64,000 nt of DNA from Solibacteraceae bacterium (GCA_026984795.1 JALSRK010000038.1:118789-182788); one strand, 5' to 3'. Shown: positions 23,441-32,136, counted from the first letter of the stretch. Numbers and translations: made by a program. Notes: generated by a model from the sequence alone, not told the origin.

Positions 23441-24451
23441 ATGCGCGTTCGTCTCAAGGACATAGCCGAGCAGGTGGGCGTTTCCGTCGTCACGGTTTCG
23501 AAAGTTCTCCAGAACTACCCCGACGTGAGCGAGGAGACGCGGCGCCGCGTGCTGGCGAAAGCGAAAGAACTCGGCTATCAACCCAACTGGGCGGCTCGGA
23601 GCCTGGTCACGCGGAAGAGTTTTACGATCGGCATGGTGCTGCCCCACTTGCGGCACACCTTTTTCCAGGAAGCCTACCGGGCCATCACCGGGATCGCTTC
23701 GCCGAAGGGCTACACGGTGCTGATGACGGTCTCCCACGAGGATCCGCAGCAGGAAGAGAAAGAGATCGACCAGTTGCTGGCCCGGCAGGTGGACGGGTTG
23801 CTCATCGCTTCGACGCATCCTTACAGCAGCGGTGAGTTTCCAGATCGTCTCGAGAACCGCGGGGTGCCGTACGTTCTCATTGACCGCGAGTTCCGCGGCC
23901 GGAAGGCCAATTTTGTCGGGACCGATGACAAAGCACTGGGTGTGCTGGCGACCCGGCATCTGATCGAGCAGGGCTGCCGCCACATCGCCCATCTGCGCGG
24001 GCCCGAGGTTTCGACGGCGGTGGGGCGTCTGGAAGGTTACCGTCAAGCGCTTGAGGAGGCAGGCCTGCCCGGACACCCGCATTATGTAGCCGGCGGCAAG
24101 GGCGACGACGACACGGGTTGCTGGGCGATGAAAGGGTTGCTGAAGACTTCGCCGCGGCCGGACGGGGTGTTCTGTTACAACGACCCCCTGGCAGCCGGGG
24201 CAATGCGGGCGGTTCTCGATGCCGGCCTTCGCGTGCCGGAAGACGTGGCCATCATCGGGGCAGGCAACATGCACTACCTGGATCTGTTCCGCGTGCCGCT
24301 TTCCACGATCGACCAGCGAAGCGAGGAAGTGGGCGCCCGCGCCGGGGAGCTGATTCTGGAGCTGGTGACGGCGAAGAAGCGGCGCGAGCCGCGACGGGTG
24401 CTCGTTTCTCCGCGGCTGGTAGTGCGCGAGTCCAGCAAGAGGAAAGGCTAG
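23441..24451 (+). CDS. LacI-family transcriptional repressor
   Basis: 336 aa. The N-terminal helix-turn-helix (3-26: VRLKDIAEQVGVSVVTVSKVL) and hinge helix (ELGYQPNWAARSLVTRKS) are canonical. A periplasmic-binding-protein-like effector domain follows (TIGMVLPHL, DGLLIASTHP, FVGTDDKALG, DGVFCYNDPLAAGAMRA). Such proteins bind a palindrome with a central CG as dimers and release it on binding a sugar or sugar derivative. Four GAAAACG(T/A)TTTC sites lie around this gene at operon heads (18901, 23199, 25666, 31343), so it is the natural candidate regulator. AAGGTGG upstream of ATG is the ribosome site. The effector is unknown but is presumably a pathway sugar. Confidence 0.93.
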   Translation: MRVRLKDIAEQVGVSVVTVSKVLQNYPDVSEETRRRVLAKAKELGYQPNWAARSLVTRKSFTIGMVLPHLRHTFFQEAYRAITGIASPKGYTVLMTVSHEDPQQEEKEIDQLLARQVDGLLIASTHPYSSGEFPDRLENRGVPYVLIDREFRGRKANFVGTDDKALGVLATRHLIEQGCRHIAHLRGPEVSTAVGRLEGYRQALEEAGLPGHPHYVAGGKGDDDTGCWAMKGLLKTSPRPDGVFCYNDPLAAGAMRAVLDAGLRVPEDVAIIGAGNMHYLDLFRVPLSTIDQRSEEVGARAGELILELVTAKKRREPRRVLVSPRLVVRESSKRKG

Positions 24452-24468
24452 CGCTCCCGGGCGGGCAT

Positions 24469-25602
24469 TCACGCCTCCGTGTCAGGCACCGGCGCCCACC
24501 GTTTCCCGCGCCAGGCTGTTTCGATCGCTTCAAGAACGGCCTGCGCTTTCATGCCGTCGTAAAAGGTCGGCGAGGGGGTCGCGTCTTCCGCGATGGCCTT
24601 CACGAACTCATAGTATTGGTGAACGAAACCGTGCTCCCAGCCGATGACGTGCCCGGGGGGCCACCAGCGTGAAATGTAAGGGTGGCTTGGATCGGTCACC
24701 ATAATGGTGCGGAAGCCCTGGCGCTCCGGGGCCTCGTCGTAGAAATAGACCTGCAACTCATTCAGACGTTCAAGGTCGAAGACCAACGCGCCCCGGGCCC
24801 CCGTGACTTCAAAGACAAGAGCGTTCTTGTGGCCGGCGCTGGTGCGGTTCGTGGCAAACAGGCCGATCGCCCCGTTCTCGAAACGCGCCAGAAAGGCGGC
24901 CGTGTCGTCGGTCGTTACCGGACGGATCGCGCCGTCTTCGACCGACCGGCGCTCCTTGACGGTGATCTCCGCCGTGCCCGCCACTTCGGCGAACTCTCCC
25001 ACGAGCCACCGCGCCAGATCTATGATGTGCGACCCATTGTCGGCCATCGATCCGGCGCCGGCCTTCGCTTTGTCGAACCGCCACAGGAACGGCACGTCGG
25101 GCGATAGCGCCCAGTCCTGAAAGTAGGTGGCGCGGAAGAAGCGGACCTCGCCCAGCCTCCCCTGTTGGAGGAACCGGCGGGCCAGCGCCACGGCCGGCAA
25201 CTTACGGTAGTTGAAGTTGACGACGTGTTTGACGGCCGCCGACCGGGCCGCCTCGTACATGTCGAGCGCCTCGGCGAGGCTGTTTGCCAGGGGCTTTTCG
25301 CAAAGCACGTGCTTGCCGGCTTGCGCCGCCGCGACGGCGATCTCCCGGTGCGCGTCGCCCGGCGTGCAGATGCTTACGGCGTCGATTTCGGGATCCGCGA
25401 TCACTTCCTCCCACGAGTTCGTCCAGCCTTGCCAGCCGTACCGGGCGGCCGTCCCGGCCACATCGTCGCCGATTCCGCACAGCGTCTTGCGGACGACGGC
25501 GACGCCGGGATCGAAGAAGAACTCCAGGTCGTGCAGGGCATGGCTGTGGGCCCGGCCCATGAATCCGTGGCCGATCAAACCGATGGACAAACGCGGCTTC
25601 AT
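24469..25602 (-). CDS. Gfo/Idh/MocA-family oxidoreductase (copy in the LacI locus)
   Basis: 377 aa. The NAD(P)-binding Rossmann motif GHGFMGRAH is at 11-19 and the family signature CEKPLA at 101-106 with Lys103. A C-terminal alpha/beta substrate domain has NYRKLPAVALA, GSMADNGSHIIDLARWL and the tail segment ISRWWPPGHVIGWEH. Members oxidise sugars, inositols or sugar acids at a ring carbon in the cytosol. The start follows GAGAGGAGG, a strong Shine-Dalgarno. The upstream region is shared with the divergent operon at 25765 and carries operator site C. A second member with the same tail logic is at 32168, so the two may act on related substrates. Confidence 0.92.
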   Translation of the reverse strand: MKPRLSIGLIGHGFMGRAHSHALHDLEFFFDPGVAVVRKTLCGIGDDVAGTAARYGWQGWTNSWEEVIADPEIDAVSICTPGDAHREIAVAAAQAGKHVLCEKPLANSLAEALDMYEAARSAAVKHVVNFNYRKLPAVALARRFLQQGRLGEVRFFRATYFQDWALSPDVPFLWRFDKAKAGAGSMADNGSHIIDLARWLVGEFAEVAGTAEITVKERRSVEDGAIRPVTTDDTAAFLARFENGAIGLFATNRTSAGHKNALVFEVTGARGALVFDLERLNELQVYFYDEAPERQGFRTIMVTDPSHPYISRWWPPGHVIGWEHGFVHQYYEFVKAIAEDATPSPTFYDGMKAQAVLEAIETAWRGKRWAPVPDTEA

Positions 25603-25665
25603 TCGGTGGCCTCCTCTCCCGGCGGCGCCGGCGGCGCCGCCTCGCGTCCAGTGTGCCGCAGATGC

Positions 25666-25677
25666 GAAAACGTTTTC
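25666..25677. promoter_or_regulatory. LacI-family operator GAAAACGTTTTC (site C, divergent promoter region)
   Basis: Perfect copy in the 162-nt gap between the oxidoreductase (minus) and the exported-protein/mhpF/mhpE operon (plus). On the minus strand it overlaps a possible -35 (TTGAAA, 25679-25674) with CACACT 18 nt on. On the plus strand it abuts the -35 of the promoter at 25681. One bound repressor could block both directions. Confidence 0.75.
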
Positions 25678-25680
25678 AAC

Positions 25681-25708
25681 TTGGCTCCGGAAGGCGCTGT
25701 AGTATATG
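25681..25708 (+). promoter_or_regulatory. Putative promoter of the exported-protein/mhpF/mhpE operon
   Basis: TTGGCT (25681-25686), 16-nt spacer, TATATG (25703-25708), directly beside operator site C. The strength is moderate and the assignment is by eye. Confidence 0.4.
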
Positions 25709-25764
25709 CTGGTCTCTGCCCGGGCGATCCCGGGCGCCGGAGCGTAGAAGGTCGCGAAGGAAGG

Positions 25765-27045
25765 ATGGACGTGGCGCGCCTGGCGAAGAGGTTCCACCGC
25801 CGCTCGATTCCGGGCTGGCTGTGCGCGGCAGCGGCGGTGAGCGCCGGGGCGGCTGCGCCGCAGACCTCCAGCAGGGTGCCGCCGTACTACGTGCCGATCG
25901 AGATCCACGCGGCGGGTTTCGAAAGATACGAGAAGATCGTCGAGGTCCCGATCGATCTGACGCGGTGTTTGCGGTCCCTCGGGCGTTCCGGGGCGGTCGA
26001 CGTGGCGTCCCTGCGTCTGGCCGAAGTCGATGAGGCTGGAGAAATCGTCGATGCCGAGACGCCTTTCCAGTTCGACCGCAGCGAGGAGTTCCATCCCGCC
26101 GGGCGGGCCACGGGGACGCTGATCTTCCTGCTCGGAGGGCGCACCGCCGCCGAGGCGACCCGCCTCTACCGGCTGTATTTCGGCGAAGCGGGGCCGCGGT
26201 ACCGCTTCGCACGGGCGGCGCCGGCAGTGCGGATCGAGGACGTGGGCGAGTACGAGGGCTTTCCGGCATGGAAGATCACGACTCCCGGGGCCACGTATTA
26301 CTACCACCATGGCTGCGGCGGCTTTGCGAGCCTCGTAGACGCCGGCGGGAACGACTGGATCGGCTACCATCCCGGCGGCGGCCCGCGAGGCGAGTACCGC
26401 GGAATCCCGAACATCGCCCCGCCGCAGTTTCACCCTGGGCGGCCGTCCGGCAAGAAGCCCGGCAAGATCGTCCAGGCGGGCCCGCTTCGAGTACGGCTGC
26501 TCTCGGAGACCGAAGACGGGCGCTGGGCCCTGGTCTGGGACATCTATCCGCGGTACGCCCGGATGACGCTGATGAGGAAAGGGCCGGAGCCCTACTGGAT
26601 CCTCTACGAGGGAACGCCGGGCGGCAGGTTCGAGGAGACCGACTACTGGGTCGACTCCTCCGGCAAGCGGTTCGAGAGCACGTGCTGCCCGCACGGCAAG
26701 AAATGGAACGGGAGGCTGCCGGCCCCGGAGTGGGTCTATTTCGGGGACCCGAAGCTGGACCGGGTGCTCTTCCTGGCGCTCCACGAGCACTCGGAGGCCG
26801 TCGATGAGTACTGGCATTTCGGCGACGGCGGAATGACCGTGTTCGGTTTCGGCCGCGGACCGCGCGCGGAGGGCTGGCAGCGCTTGGAGACCGTGCCCGC
26901 GCACTTGACGATCGGGTTCGTCGAAGCGGCCGCATTCGCTGAAGTCTCGAGGTTCATCGAGTCGGCCTGGCGGGATGTCCGGGTGCGGCTCGGCCGGCCG
27001 GTCCAGGCGGCCGGAGGACCTGTTCGAGGGAGGAGCAAGGAATGA
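25765..27045 (+). CDS. Exported protein of unknown family, first gene of the mhpF-mhpE operon
   Basis: 426 aa. It has a signal-like N-terminus ([22 protein letters not shown]). A beta-rich N-terminal domain ([45 protein letters not shown]) reads like the DUF2341-type or polysaccharide-lyase-associated sandwiches. A central region rich in His, Tyr and Gly follows ([55 protein letters not shown]). I do not recognise the family. Conserved-looking His/Tyr/Arg clusters would suit a lyase or glycan-binding site, but that is a guess. AAGGAAGG immediately before ATG fixes the start. It overlaps mhpF by 4 nt (ATGA), so an envelope protein and two cytosolic enzymes are co-translated. Confidence 0.75.
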   Translation: MDVARLAKRFHRRSIPGWLCAAAAVSAGAAAPQTSSRVPPYYVPIEIHAAGFERYEKIVEVPIDLTRCLRSLGRSGAVDVASLRLAEVDEAGEIVDAETPFQFDRSEEFHPAGRATGTLIFLLGGRTAAEATRLYRLYFGEAGPRYRFARAAPAVRIEDVGEYEGFPAWKITTPGATYYYHHGCGGFASLVDAGGNDWIGYHPGGGPRGEYRGIPNIAPPQFHPGRPSGKKPGKIVQAGPLRVRLLSETEDGRWALVWDIYPRYARMTLMRKGPEPYWILYEGTPGGRFEETDYWVDSSGKRFESTCCPHGKKWNGRLPAPEWVYFGDPKLDRVLFLALHEHSEAVDEYWHFGDGGMTVFGFGRGPRAEGWQRLETVPAHLTIGFVEAAAFAEVSRFIESAWRDVRVRLGRPVQAAGGPVRGRSKE

Positions 27046-27998
27046 AAATCAAGGTCGCCATCATCGGCTCCGGCAACATCGGCACCGACCTGATGATCAA
27101 GATCCTGAGGACTTCCGAAACTTTGGAGGTCGCGGCGCTCGCGGGCATCGACCCCAAGTCCGAGGGTCTGGCGCGGGCGCGGCGCCTGGGCGTAGCCACG
27201 ACCCACCAAGGTATCGACGGCCTCTTGCGGATGGACGTCTTCGACGAGATCGAGATCGTCTTCGACGCCACCTCGGCAAAGGCCCACTTCCGGCACGACA
27301 AGATCCTGCGTGAGTACAGCAAGCAGGTGATCGACCTGACGCCGGCTTCGGTCGGGCCTTTCGTCGTGCCGGTGGTCAACCTCGACGAGCACCTGGGCGC
27401 GCCGAACCTGAGCATGGTGAGTTGCGGGGGGCAGGCGACCATTCCCATTGTCGCTGCGGTTGCCAGGGTGGCGAAGGTCCACTATGCCGAGATCGTCGCT
27501 TCCATCGCCAGCGAGTCCGCCGGGCCGGGCACCCGGGCGAACATCGACGAGTTTACGCAGACGACCGCCCGGGCGGTAGAGAGCGTCGGTGGGGCACGGA
27601 GAGGGAAGGCGATCATCATCCTCAATCCGGCGGAGCCGCCATTGATCATGCGCGACACGATCTTCTGCCTGACGGACGAGGACGCCGACCAGGGGGCGAT
27701 CGCCGCGTCGGTTCACCGCATGATCGGCGACGTGCAGACCTACGTGCCGGGCTACCGCCTGAAGCAGGAGGTCCAGTTCGATTTCGTGGGGAAAGACAGG
27801 CCGGTACGGATTCCGGGCCTGGGCGAGCTGGAGGGTCTGCGGACATCGGTATTTCTCGAAGTCGAAGGGGCGGGCCATTACCTGCCCCGCTACGCCGGCA
27901 ACCTGGACATCATGACTTCGGCGGCGCTGGCGACGGCAGAGCGCATCGCCGCCCGGCGGAGCGCCCCGGCGGGGGCCGGCGGGCGGAAGGAGCAATGA
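27042..27998 (+). CDS. mhpF: Acetaldehyde dehydrogenase (acylating)
   Basis: 318 aa, typical MhpF/DmpF length. The NAD-binding motif GSGNIGTDL is at 9-17; the catalytic Cys128 is in [18 protein letters not shown] and [13 protein letters not shown] are conserved signatures. It converts an aldehyde plus CoA and NAD to acyl-CoA, and in characterised systems receives the aldehyde through a channel from its aldolase partner. SD GGGAGGAG lies inside the end of the preceding gene. The aldolase follows 4 nt downstream. No meta-cleavage dioxygenase, hydratase or other aromatic pathway gene is present in the window, so the aldehyde source here may be a sugar-derived 4-hydroxy-2-oxoacid. Confidence 0.95.
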   Translation: MKIKVAIIGSGNIGTDLMIKILRTSETLEVAALAGIDPKSEGLARARRLGVATTHQGIDGLLRMDVFDEIEIVFDATSAKAHFRHDKILREYSKQVIDLTPASVGPFVVPVVNLDEHLGAPNLSMVSCGGQATIPIVAAVARVAKVHYAEIVASIASESAGPGTRANIDEFTQTTARAVESVGGARRGKAIIILNPAEPPLIMRDTIFCLTDEDADQGAIAASVHRMIGDVQTYVPGYRLKQEVQFDFVGKDRPVRIPGLGELEGLRTSVFLEVEGAGHYLPRYAGNLDIMTSAALATAERIAARRSAPAGAGGRKEQ

Positions 27999-28002
27999 AG
28001 CG

Positions 28003-29043
28003 ATGGAGCCGAAGGAACTCTACATACAAGACGTCACGTTGCGGGACGGGATGCACGCCATCCGGCACCGGTACAGCCTCGAGCAAGTGGCGGCGATTGC
28101 GCGGGCGCTGGACGCGGCGGGGGTGGACGCCATCGAGATCTGCCATGGAGACGGCCTGGCCGGCTCGAGCTTCAACTACGGTTTCGGGGCGCATTCCGAC
28201 GCCGAGTGGATCGCGGCGGCCGCCGGGAATGTGAAGCATGCCCGCGTCACCGCGTTGTTGTTGCCTGGCATCGGCACGGTCGAAGACATGAAGGCGGCCT
28301 ACGAAGCCGGGGCGCGCAGCATCCGGATCGCCACCCACTGCACCGAGGCCGACATCGCCCGGCAGCACATCGAACTGGCCCGGAAGATGGGGATGGACGT
28401 GGTGGGGTTTCTCATGATGTCGCACATGCTCCCGCCCGCCGAGCTGGCGCGGCAGGCGAAGCTGATGGAGTCGTACGGAGCCCACTGCGTCTACGTGGTG
28501 GACTCTGCGGGCGCGCTGCTAATGGATGACGTGGCCGACCGCTTCAAGGCTTTCGCCGATATGCTGGACCCAAGAACCGAGCGCGGCATGCACGCTCACC
28601 ACAACCTGGCCCTGGGCGTCGCCAACACGATCGTCGCCATCCGCCACGGGGCTACGCGCGTAGACGCGTCGTTGGCCGGGATGGGGGCCGGAGCGGGAAA
28701 CTGTCCGCTCGAGGCGCTCATCGCCGTTCTGGACCGCATGGGAGTCCGGCACGGCTGCGACCTCTTCGCTCTGATGGACGCGGCCGATGACCTTGTCCGG
28801 CCGATCCAGGACCGTCCCGTGCAGGTGGACCGGCCGTCGCTGTCGCTGGGTTACGCGGGCGTCTATTCGAGCTTCCTGCGCCACGCCGAGGCGGCGTCGA
28901 AGCGCTACGGGATCGATACGCGGGAGATTCTCGTGGAACTGGGCCGGCGGCGGATGGTGGGCGGGCAGGAGGACATGATCGTCGATGTGGCGCTGGATCT
29001 CCTCAAGCAGAAGAGGGGCGGGCGGGCGGCCGGAACGGAGTGA
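28003..29043 (+). CDS. mhpE: 4-hydroxy-2-oxovalerate aldolase family enzyme
   Basis: 346 aa. The class II aldolase fold of the HMGL-like family has [13 protein letters not shown] at 10-22 (Arg14, Asp15, His18 for catalysis and metal), the metal-binding pair in [17 protein letters not shown] and the tyrosine region [13 protein letters not shown]. It cleaves 4-hydroxy-2-oxoacids to pyruvate and an aldehyde. Orthologs form a channelling complex with the acylating dehydrogenase encoded directly before it. Known relatives accept several aldehyde chain lengths, so the natural substrate cannot be fixed. Last gene of the operon under operator site C; converges with the VCBS gene at 29110. Confidence 0.94.
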   Translation: MEPKELYIQDVTLRDGMHAIRHRYSLEQVAAIARALDAAGVDAIEICHGDGLAGSSFNYGFGAHSDAEWIAAAAGNVKHARVTALLLPGIGTVEDMKAAYEAGARSIRIATHCTEADIARQHIELARKMGMDVVGFLMMSHMLPPAELARQAKLMESYGAHCVYVVDSAGALLMDDVADRFKAFADMLDPRTERGMHAHHNLALGVANTIVAIRHGATRVDASLAGMGAGAGNCPLEALIAVLDRMGVRHGCDLFALMDAADDLVRPIQDRPVQVDRPSLSLGYAGVYSSFLRHAEAASKRYGIDTREILVELGRRRMVGGQEDMIVDVALDLLKQKRGGRAAGTE

Positions 29044-29109
29044 AGGGATGCGTGCGCAGGCCGCGGTTTGCAGGCGGCGTTCCGGGGGCCGGCCGGCCGC
29101 CGGTCCGGC

Positions 29110-30234
29110 CTACCGGAGTTTGTTCTCCCACCACTCGATTCTGCGGCCGCGCCAGTTGGCGCCGTAGAGATCCGGATCGCCGTCCCCGTCGATGTCGGCG
29201 ATGCGCATGCTGTGGGAGGCGGTCGTGGCGAGCACCAGCTTCTTCCAGGCACGGCCCGATCCCGGATTGAGGTAGACCTTCACTTCGTCCGGATCCTCGC
29301 CCTGGTGCATTTCGGCGGTGGCGACGTCGCCGAGCCCGTCGCCGTTGAAGTCGGCGATCCCGATGAAGTGATGCACGGTCTCGACGGGGGAGTCGATGAC
29401 GTGTTCCCGCCAGGCGCCCGACTTCGGGTCCGCCGGAGCTTCGAACCACGAGATGCGGTAGGAGCCGCCGGCGCGCTCGGACGGGGACAGGGCGATGTCC
29501 GTCCGGCCGTCTCCGTCGATGTCGCCCGCGGCCACGAAGGTGAACGGATAGTCCCACTCGCCGGCGTACCGGTGAGCGGGCCATGCGGCCGACAGCGGAT
29601 CGCCGGTGTTCTCGTACCAATGCCGCTCCACCACGGCGTCCGCGTCGCCGTCGCCGTCCAGGTCAGCGAGGCGGAGCCCCTCGCCGTCAGGGATTTTCAA
29701 GATCCCGTGGCTCCACTTTCCACCGCTCTCCTGCCGGTAGAAATGCAACAGATCCCCCTTGGCGGAGAATGCGCCTTGGTTGCGGCCGACCAGGTCCAGA
29801 TCTCCATCGCCGTCGAAATCGGTGACCTCGATGTCGTGCAGGCGCTGGTGTCCGGCGATGTGCGGTTTCCATCCGGGGTTCTCGAACCAGACGATCCGAG
29901 GCGGATCGTGCTCCAGGGCCACGACGTCCGGATCGCCGTCGCCGTCCATGTCCGCGACCTCGCCGTCGGTGCCGAACTTGCCGCCGGCGATTCGATGCTT
30001 CTTCCAACCCGGGTTCTCGTACCAGACGAGGCCGCCGCTGGTGCGGCCACCGGCGATCAGATCCAGCTTGCCGTCTCCGTTGAGGTCGCCGACGGCCTTG
30101 AGCCAGACGTCCACGGGGCCTTCGGGGTCGATCACATGGTGTTGGAAGCGGATCTCGACGGCCGGCGCGTTCGCGGCGCCGAAGAAAGCCAACAGGCAGG
30201 TAAAGCCGAGTGCGAGGCGGGGTTCAATTCTCAT
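29110..30234 (-). CDS. Exported FG-GAP/VCBS-repeat protein (7 repeats)
   Basis: 374 aa. A signal peptide (about 1-25, LLAFFGAANAPAVE) is followed by seven DxDxDG/DxNxDG loops (GDLNGDGKLDL, ADMDGDGDPDV, TDFDGDGDLDL, ADLDGDGDADA, GDIDGDGRTDI, ADFNGDGLGDV, ADIDGDGDPDL). Seven repeats fit a seven-bladed integrin-like propeller with calcium in each blade. It is shorter than, and distinct from, the 12-repeat paralogs at 14986 and 20876. It starts 11 nt after the zinc dehydrogenase gene and so shares its operator-controlled transcript. A surface glycan-binding or lyase role is inferred only from family and context. Confidence 0.85.
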   Translation of the reverse strand: MRIEPRLALGFTCLLAFFGAANAPAVEIRFQHHVIDPEGPVDVWLKAVGDLNGDGKLDLIAGGRTSGGLVWYENPGWKKHRIAGGKFGTDGEVADMDGDGDPDVVALEHDPPRIVWFENPGWKPHIAGHQRLHDIEVTDFDGDGDLDLVGRNQGAFSAKGDLLHFYRQESGGKWSHGILKIPDGEGLRLADLDGDGDADAVVERHWYENTGDPLSAAWPAHRYAGEWDYPFTFVAAGDIDGDGRTDIALSPSERAGGSYRISWFEAPADPKSGAWREHVIDSPVETVHHFIGIADFNGDGLGDVATAEMHQGEDPDEVKVYLNPGSGRAWKKLVLATTASHSMRIADIDGDGDPDLYGANWRGRRIEWWENKLR

Positions 30235-30245
30235 TTCGGGATCCT

Positions 30246-31274
30246 CTACATGCGGAAGATGACCTTGACGCCGCTGCCGTCCTGGGTGACGCGGAAGGCG
30301 TCTTCGTATTGTTCGAGCGGGAACTCGTGGGAGATGAGCAGATCGGCTTCGATCCTCTTCTCGGCGAGCAAGGCCAGGCAGCGCTCCCACGACGTCCAGA
30401 CGTAGCCGTACGTGCCGATGACGTCGAGTTCCTTTTGCGAGATCGCGTTGAAGTCCACCGTGACGGGGCCGGCGTACATTCCCACGGGCACGAGCGTGCC
30501 TTGCTTCTTGACGGCCTTCAAACAGGTCTCGAGCGACTGCGGCGAGCCGGCGCATTCGTAGACGAGGTCGGCCCCGCGGCCGCCGGTTTCTTGCATGACG
30601 GCGTCCAGCAGATCGTCCTTCTCGATGTTGACGACGGCGCCGGCGCCCAGCTTGCGGGCGCACTCCAGGCGCCTGGCGTCTTTCTCCAGGCCGGCGATGA
30701 TGACGCGGGCGCCCTCCAGCCTGGCTACCTGCAAGACCAGCAGACCGACGCAGCCCACGCCGCTGACGAGGACGACGTCGCCGGCGTGCACCTGAGTCCG
30801 CTCGATCGCGGCGTGGACGGCGACGGAGATCGGCTCGCCAAGGGCGGCCTCCCGGAAACTGACGTTCTCGGGGAGGCGGTGGCACATCTCGGCGCGGATC
30901 GCGATGTACTCCGCGAAGGCGCCGTCGATCATGTAGCCGGCGGAAACCCGCTCAGGACACATGAACGGATTGCCGGCGCGGCAATAGTAGCAGTTCCCGC
31001 AGGTGCGGGCCGGATTGGCCGCCACCACGCGGTCGCCGGGGCGGAAGCCTTTCACCAGCGTCCCGGTCTCCACGACCGTGCCGCAGAACTCGTGACCCAG
31101 CACGACCGGGGCGTCGCAGCGCCACGTACCGTTGATGATATGGATGTCGGTGCCGCAGATGCCGGCGGCGGCGACCTTCAGTTTCACCTCGTCAGGTTGG
31201 GGCTTCGGTTCCGGCCAGTCCGGGACGAAGGTCACCTGCCCCGGACCGGGCTGTGTCTTGACCACGGCTTTCAT
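30246..31274 (-). CDS. Zinc-dependent alcohol/polyol dehydrogenase (MDR family)
   Basis: 342 aa. The catalytic zinc ligands are Cys40 (GICGTDIH) and His61 with Glu62 (GHEFCG). The structural zinc site is Cys92, 95, 98 and 106 (TCGNCYYCRAGNPFMC). The Rossmann motif VSGVGCVGLLVLQVARLEGA binds NAD(P). It is most like sorbitol/threonine/galactitol-type dehydrogenases that oxidise a secondary alcohol of a polyol or sugar. GGAGG upstream of ATG gives a strong ribosome site. Its upstream DNA carries operator site D and a second palindrome at 31310. The seven-repeat VCBS gene is co-transcribed downstream. Confidence 0.93.
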   Translation of the reverse strand: MKAVVKTQPGPGQVTFVPDWPEPKPQPDEVKLKVAAAGICGTDIHIINGTWRCDAPVVLGHEFCGTVVETGTLVKGFRPGDRVVAANPARTCGNCYYCRAGNPFMCPERVSAGYMIDGAFAEYIAIRAEMCHRLPENVSFREAALGEPISVAVHAAIERTQVHAGDVVLVSGVGCVGLLVLQVARLEGARVIIAGLEKDARRLECARKLGAGAVVNIEKDDLLDAVMQETGGRGADLVYECAGSPQSLETCLKAVKKQGTLVPVGMYAGPVTVDFNAISQKELDVIGTYGYVWTSWERCLALLAEKRIEADLLISHEFPLEQYEDAFRVTQDGSGVKVIFRM

Positions 31275-31309
31275 GTTCTCGCCTCCAGGACGTCGGAAGA
31301 GCCCCTTCA

Positions 31310-31322
31310 GTATACGTTATAC
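31310..31322. promoter_or_regulatory. Palindrome GTATA-CGT-TATAC at the dehydrogenase promoter
   Basis: A 5-bp inverted repeat around CGT, 36 nt upstream of the dehydrogenase ATG. On the minus strand it includes the -10-like TATAAC and TATACT. It may be the -10 region itself or a second operator. The rest of the 31275-31539 gap shows no gene. Confidence 0.4.
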
Positions 31323-31342
31323 AAGTGCTTCTCGATGTTGTG

Positions 31343-31354
31343 GAAAACGATTTC
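31343..31354. promoter_or_regulatory. LacI-family operator, one mismatch (site D, GAAAACGATTTC)
   Basis: Matches 11 of 12 positions of sites A-C. It lies 68 nt upstream of the dehydrogenase ATG and about 21 nt upstream of the -10-like TATAAC on the minus strand, so it overlaps the -35 region. Confidence 0.6.
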
Positions 31355-31539
31355 GGACTGCCTCTACGCCATGAGTTCTTCTGGATGGCCGAGCCGCCGG
31401 GGGCCCCGCCGCAGCGTGGACCCAGCGTGGGCTGGGTACCTTTCGATCCGCTTCTCGCCGGGGAAAGGGCCGCTCGCCGCCCGGCGGGTGTTCCCCCTCT
31501 GGCGGGCAAATCGAACCAAAAGCGGCTTCCCCGCGCCGC

Positions 31540-32136
31540 TCATTCCTCCAAAGGCACCCGGACGCTGATGGCGCCGCGGAGTTCGCCGGCCCGGTAGCCG
31601 GTGGCGCGGTCATCGGGGTAGCGCTCGGCGAGGATCTTCTTCACCCCGTTGGGGATCTTGTCCTCGGGGCCGTGGCAGGTGAGGCACAGGCCCTGGACCA
31701 GCAGCGGCTTCAGGTAGCGCAGCTCCTTGCGGCCATCGGTCTCCACCACTTCGTAGTAGTCCTTCATGACGGCCCCGGCGCGCCGCATGCGCTCAAAGAC
31801 GCCGAGGACGCGAAGCTCGAACTCGTCGGGCTTGTTGGCCGGGTTGCGCGTGCGGGTGGTGACGCGGCGGACGTAGCGCCCCCGGCGTTCGGAGTAGGCC
31901 TTGGTCTCGGCCAGGGCCTTCTCCGAGCAGACGGCGACGGCGCGTTCGAAGCCGCCGGCGGCCAGCTCCTTGCCCAGAAGCTCCTTCAGGTGTCCGGCCA
32001 GTCCCCCGGCCACCTGGCGCGCTTCGGCCACCGCCTTGGCGACTTTCGGATCGGGGATCTTTTCGGCCGCGGCGGCCAGCGCAAGCGCGAGAGCCGCGGC
32101 GGCGACCATCGTCCAGGATCGGGTTGCGCCGTTCAT
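31540..32136 (-). CDS. Exported DUF3365/Tll0287-like heme protein
   Basis: 198 aa. The signal peptide (about 1-24) ends in an Ala run. A single c-type heme motif C151-L-T-C154-H155 (QGLCLTCHG) sits in the typical DUF3365 context (KPLLVQGLCLTCHGPED...YPDDRATGYRAGELRGAISV). Relatives are periplasmic heme sensors or electron carriers, often fused to signalling domains; here the domain stands alone. It follows the oxidoreductase gene by 31 nt, so it may be the last gene of that operon. GGAG precedes the ATG. Confidence 0.85.
   Translation of the reverse strand: MNGATRSWTMVAAAALALALAAAAEKIPDPKVAKAVAEARQVAGGLAGHLKELLGKELAAGGFERAVAVCSEKALAETKAYSERRGRYVRRVTTRTRNPANKPDEFELRVLGVFERMRRAGAVMKDYYEVVETDGRKELRYLKPLLVQGLCLTCHGPEDKIPNGVKKILAERYPDDRATGYRAGELRGAISVRVPLEE

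Noticed and set aside
25603..26904. In-frame extension upstream of the 24469 oxidoreductase
   Set aside because: It lies antisense to the exported protein gene at 25765. The oxidoreductase has a strong ribosome site and a canonical Rossmann start at 25602.
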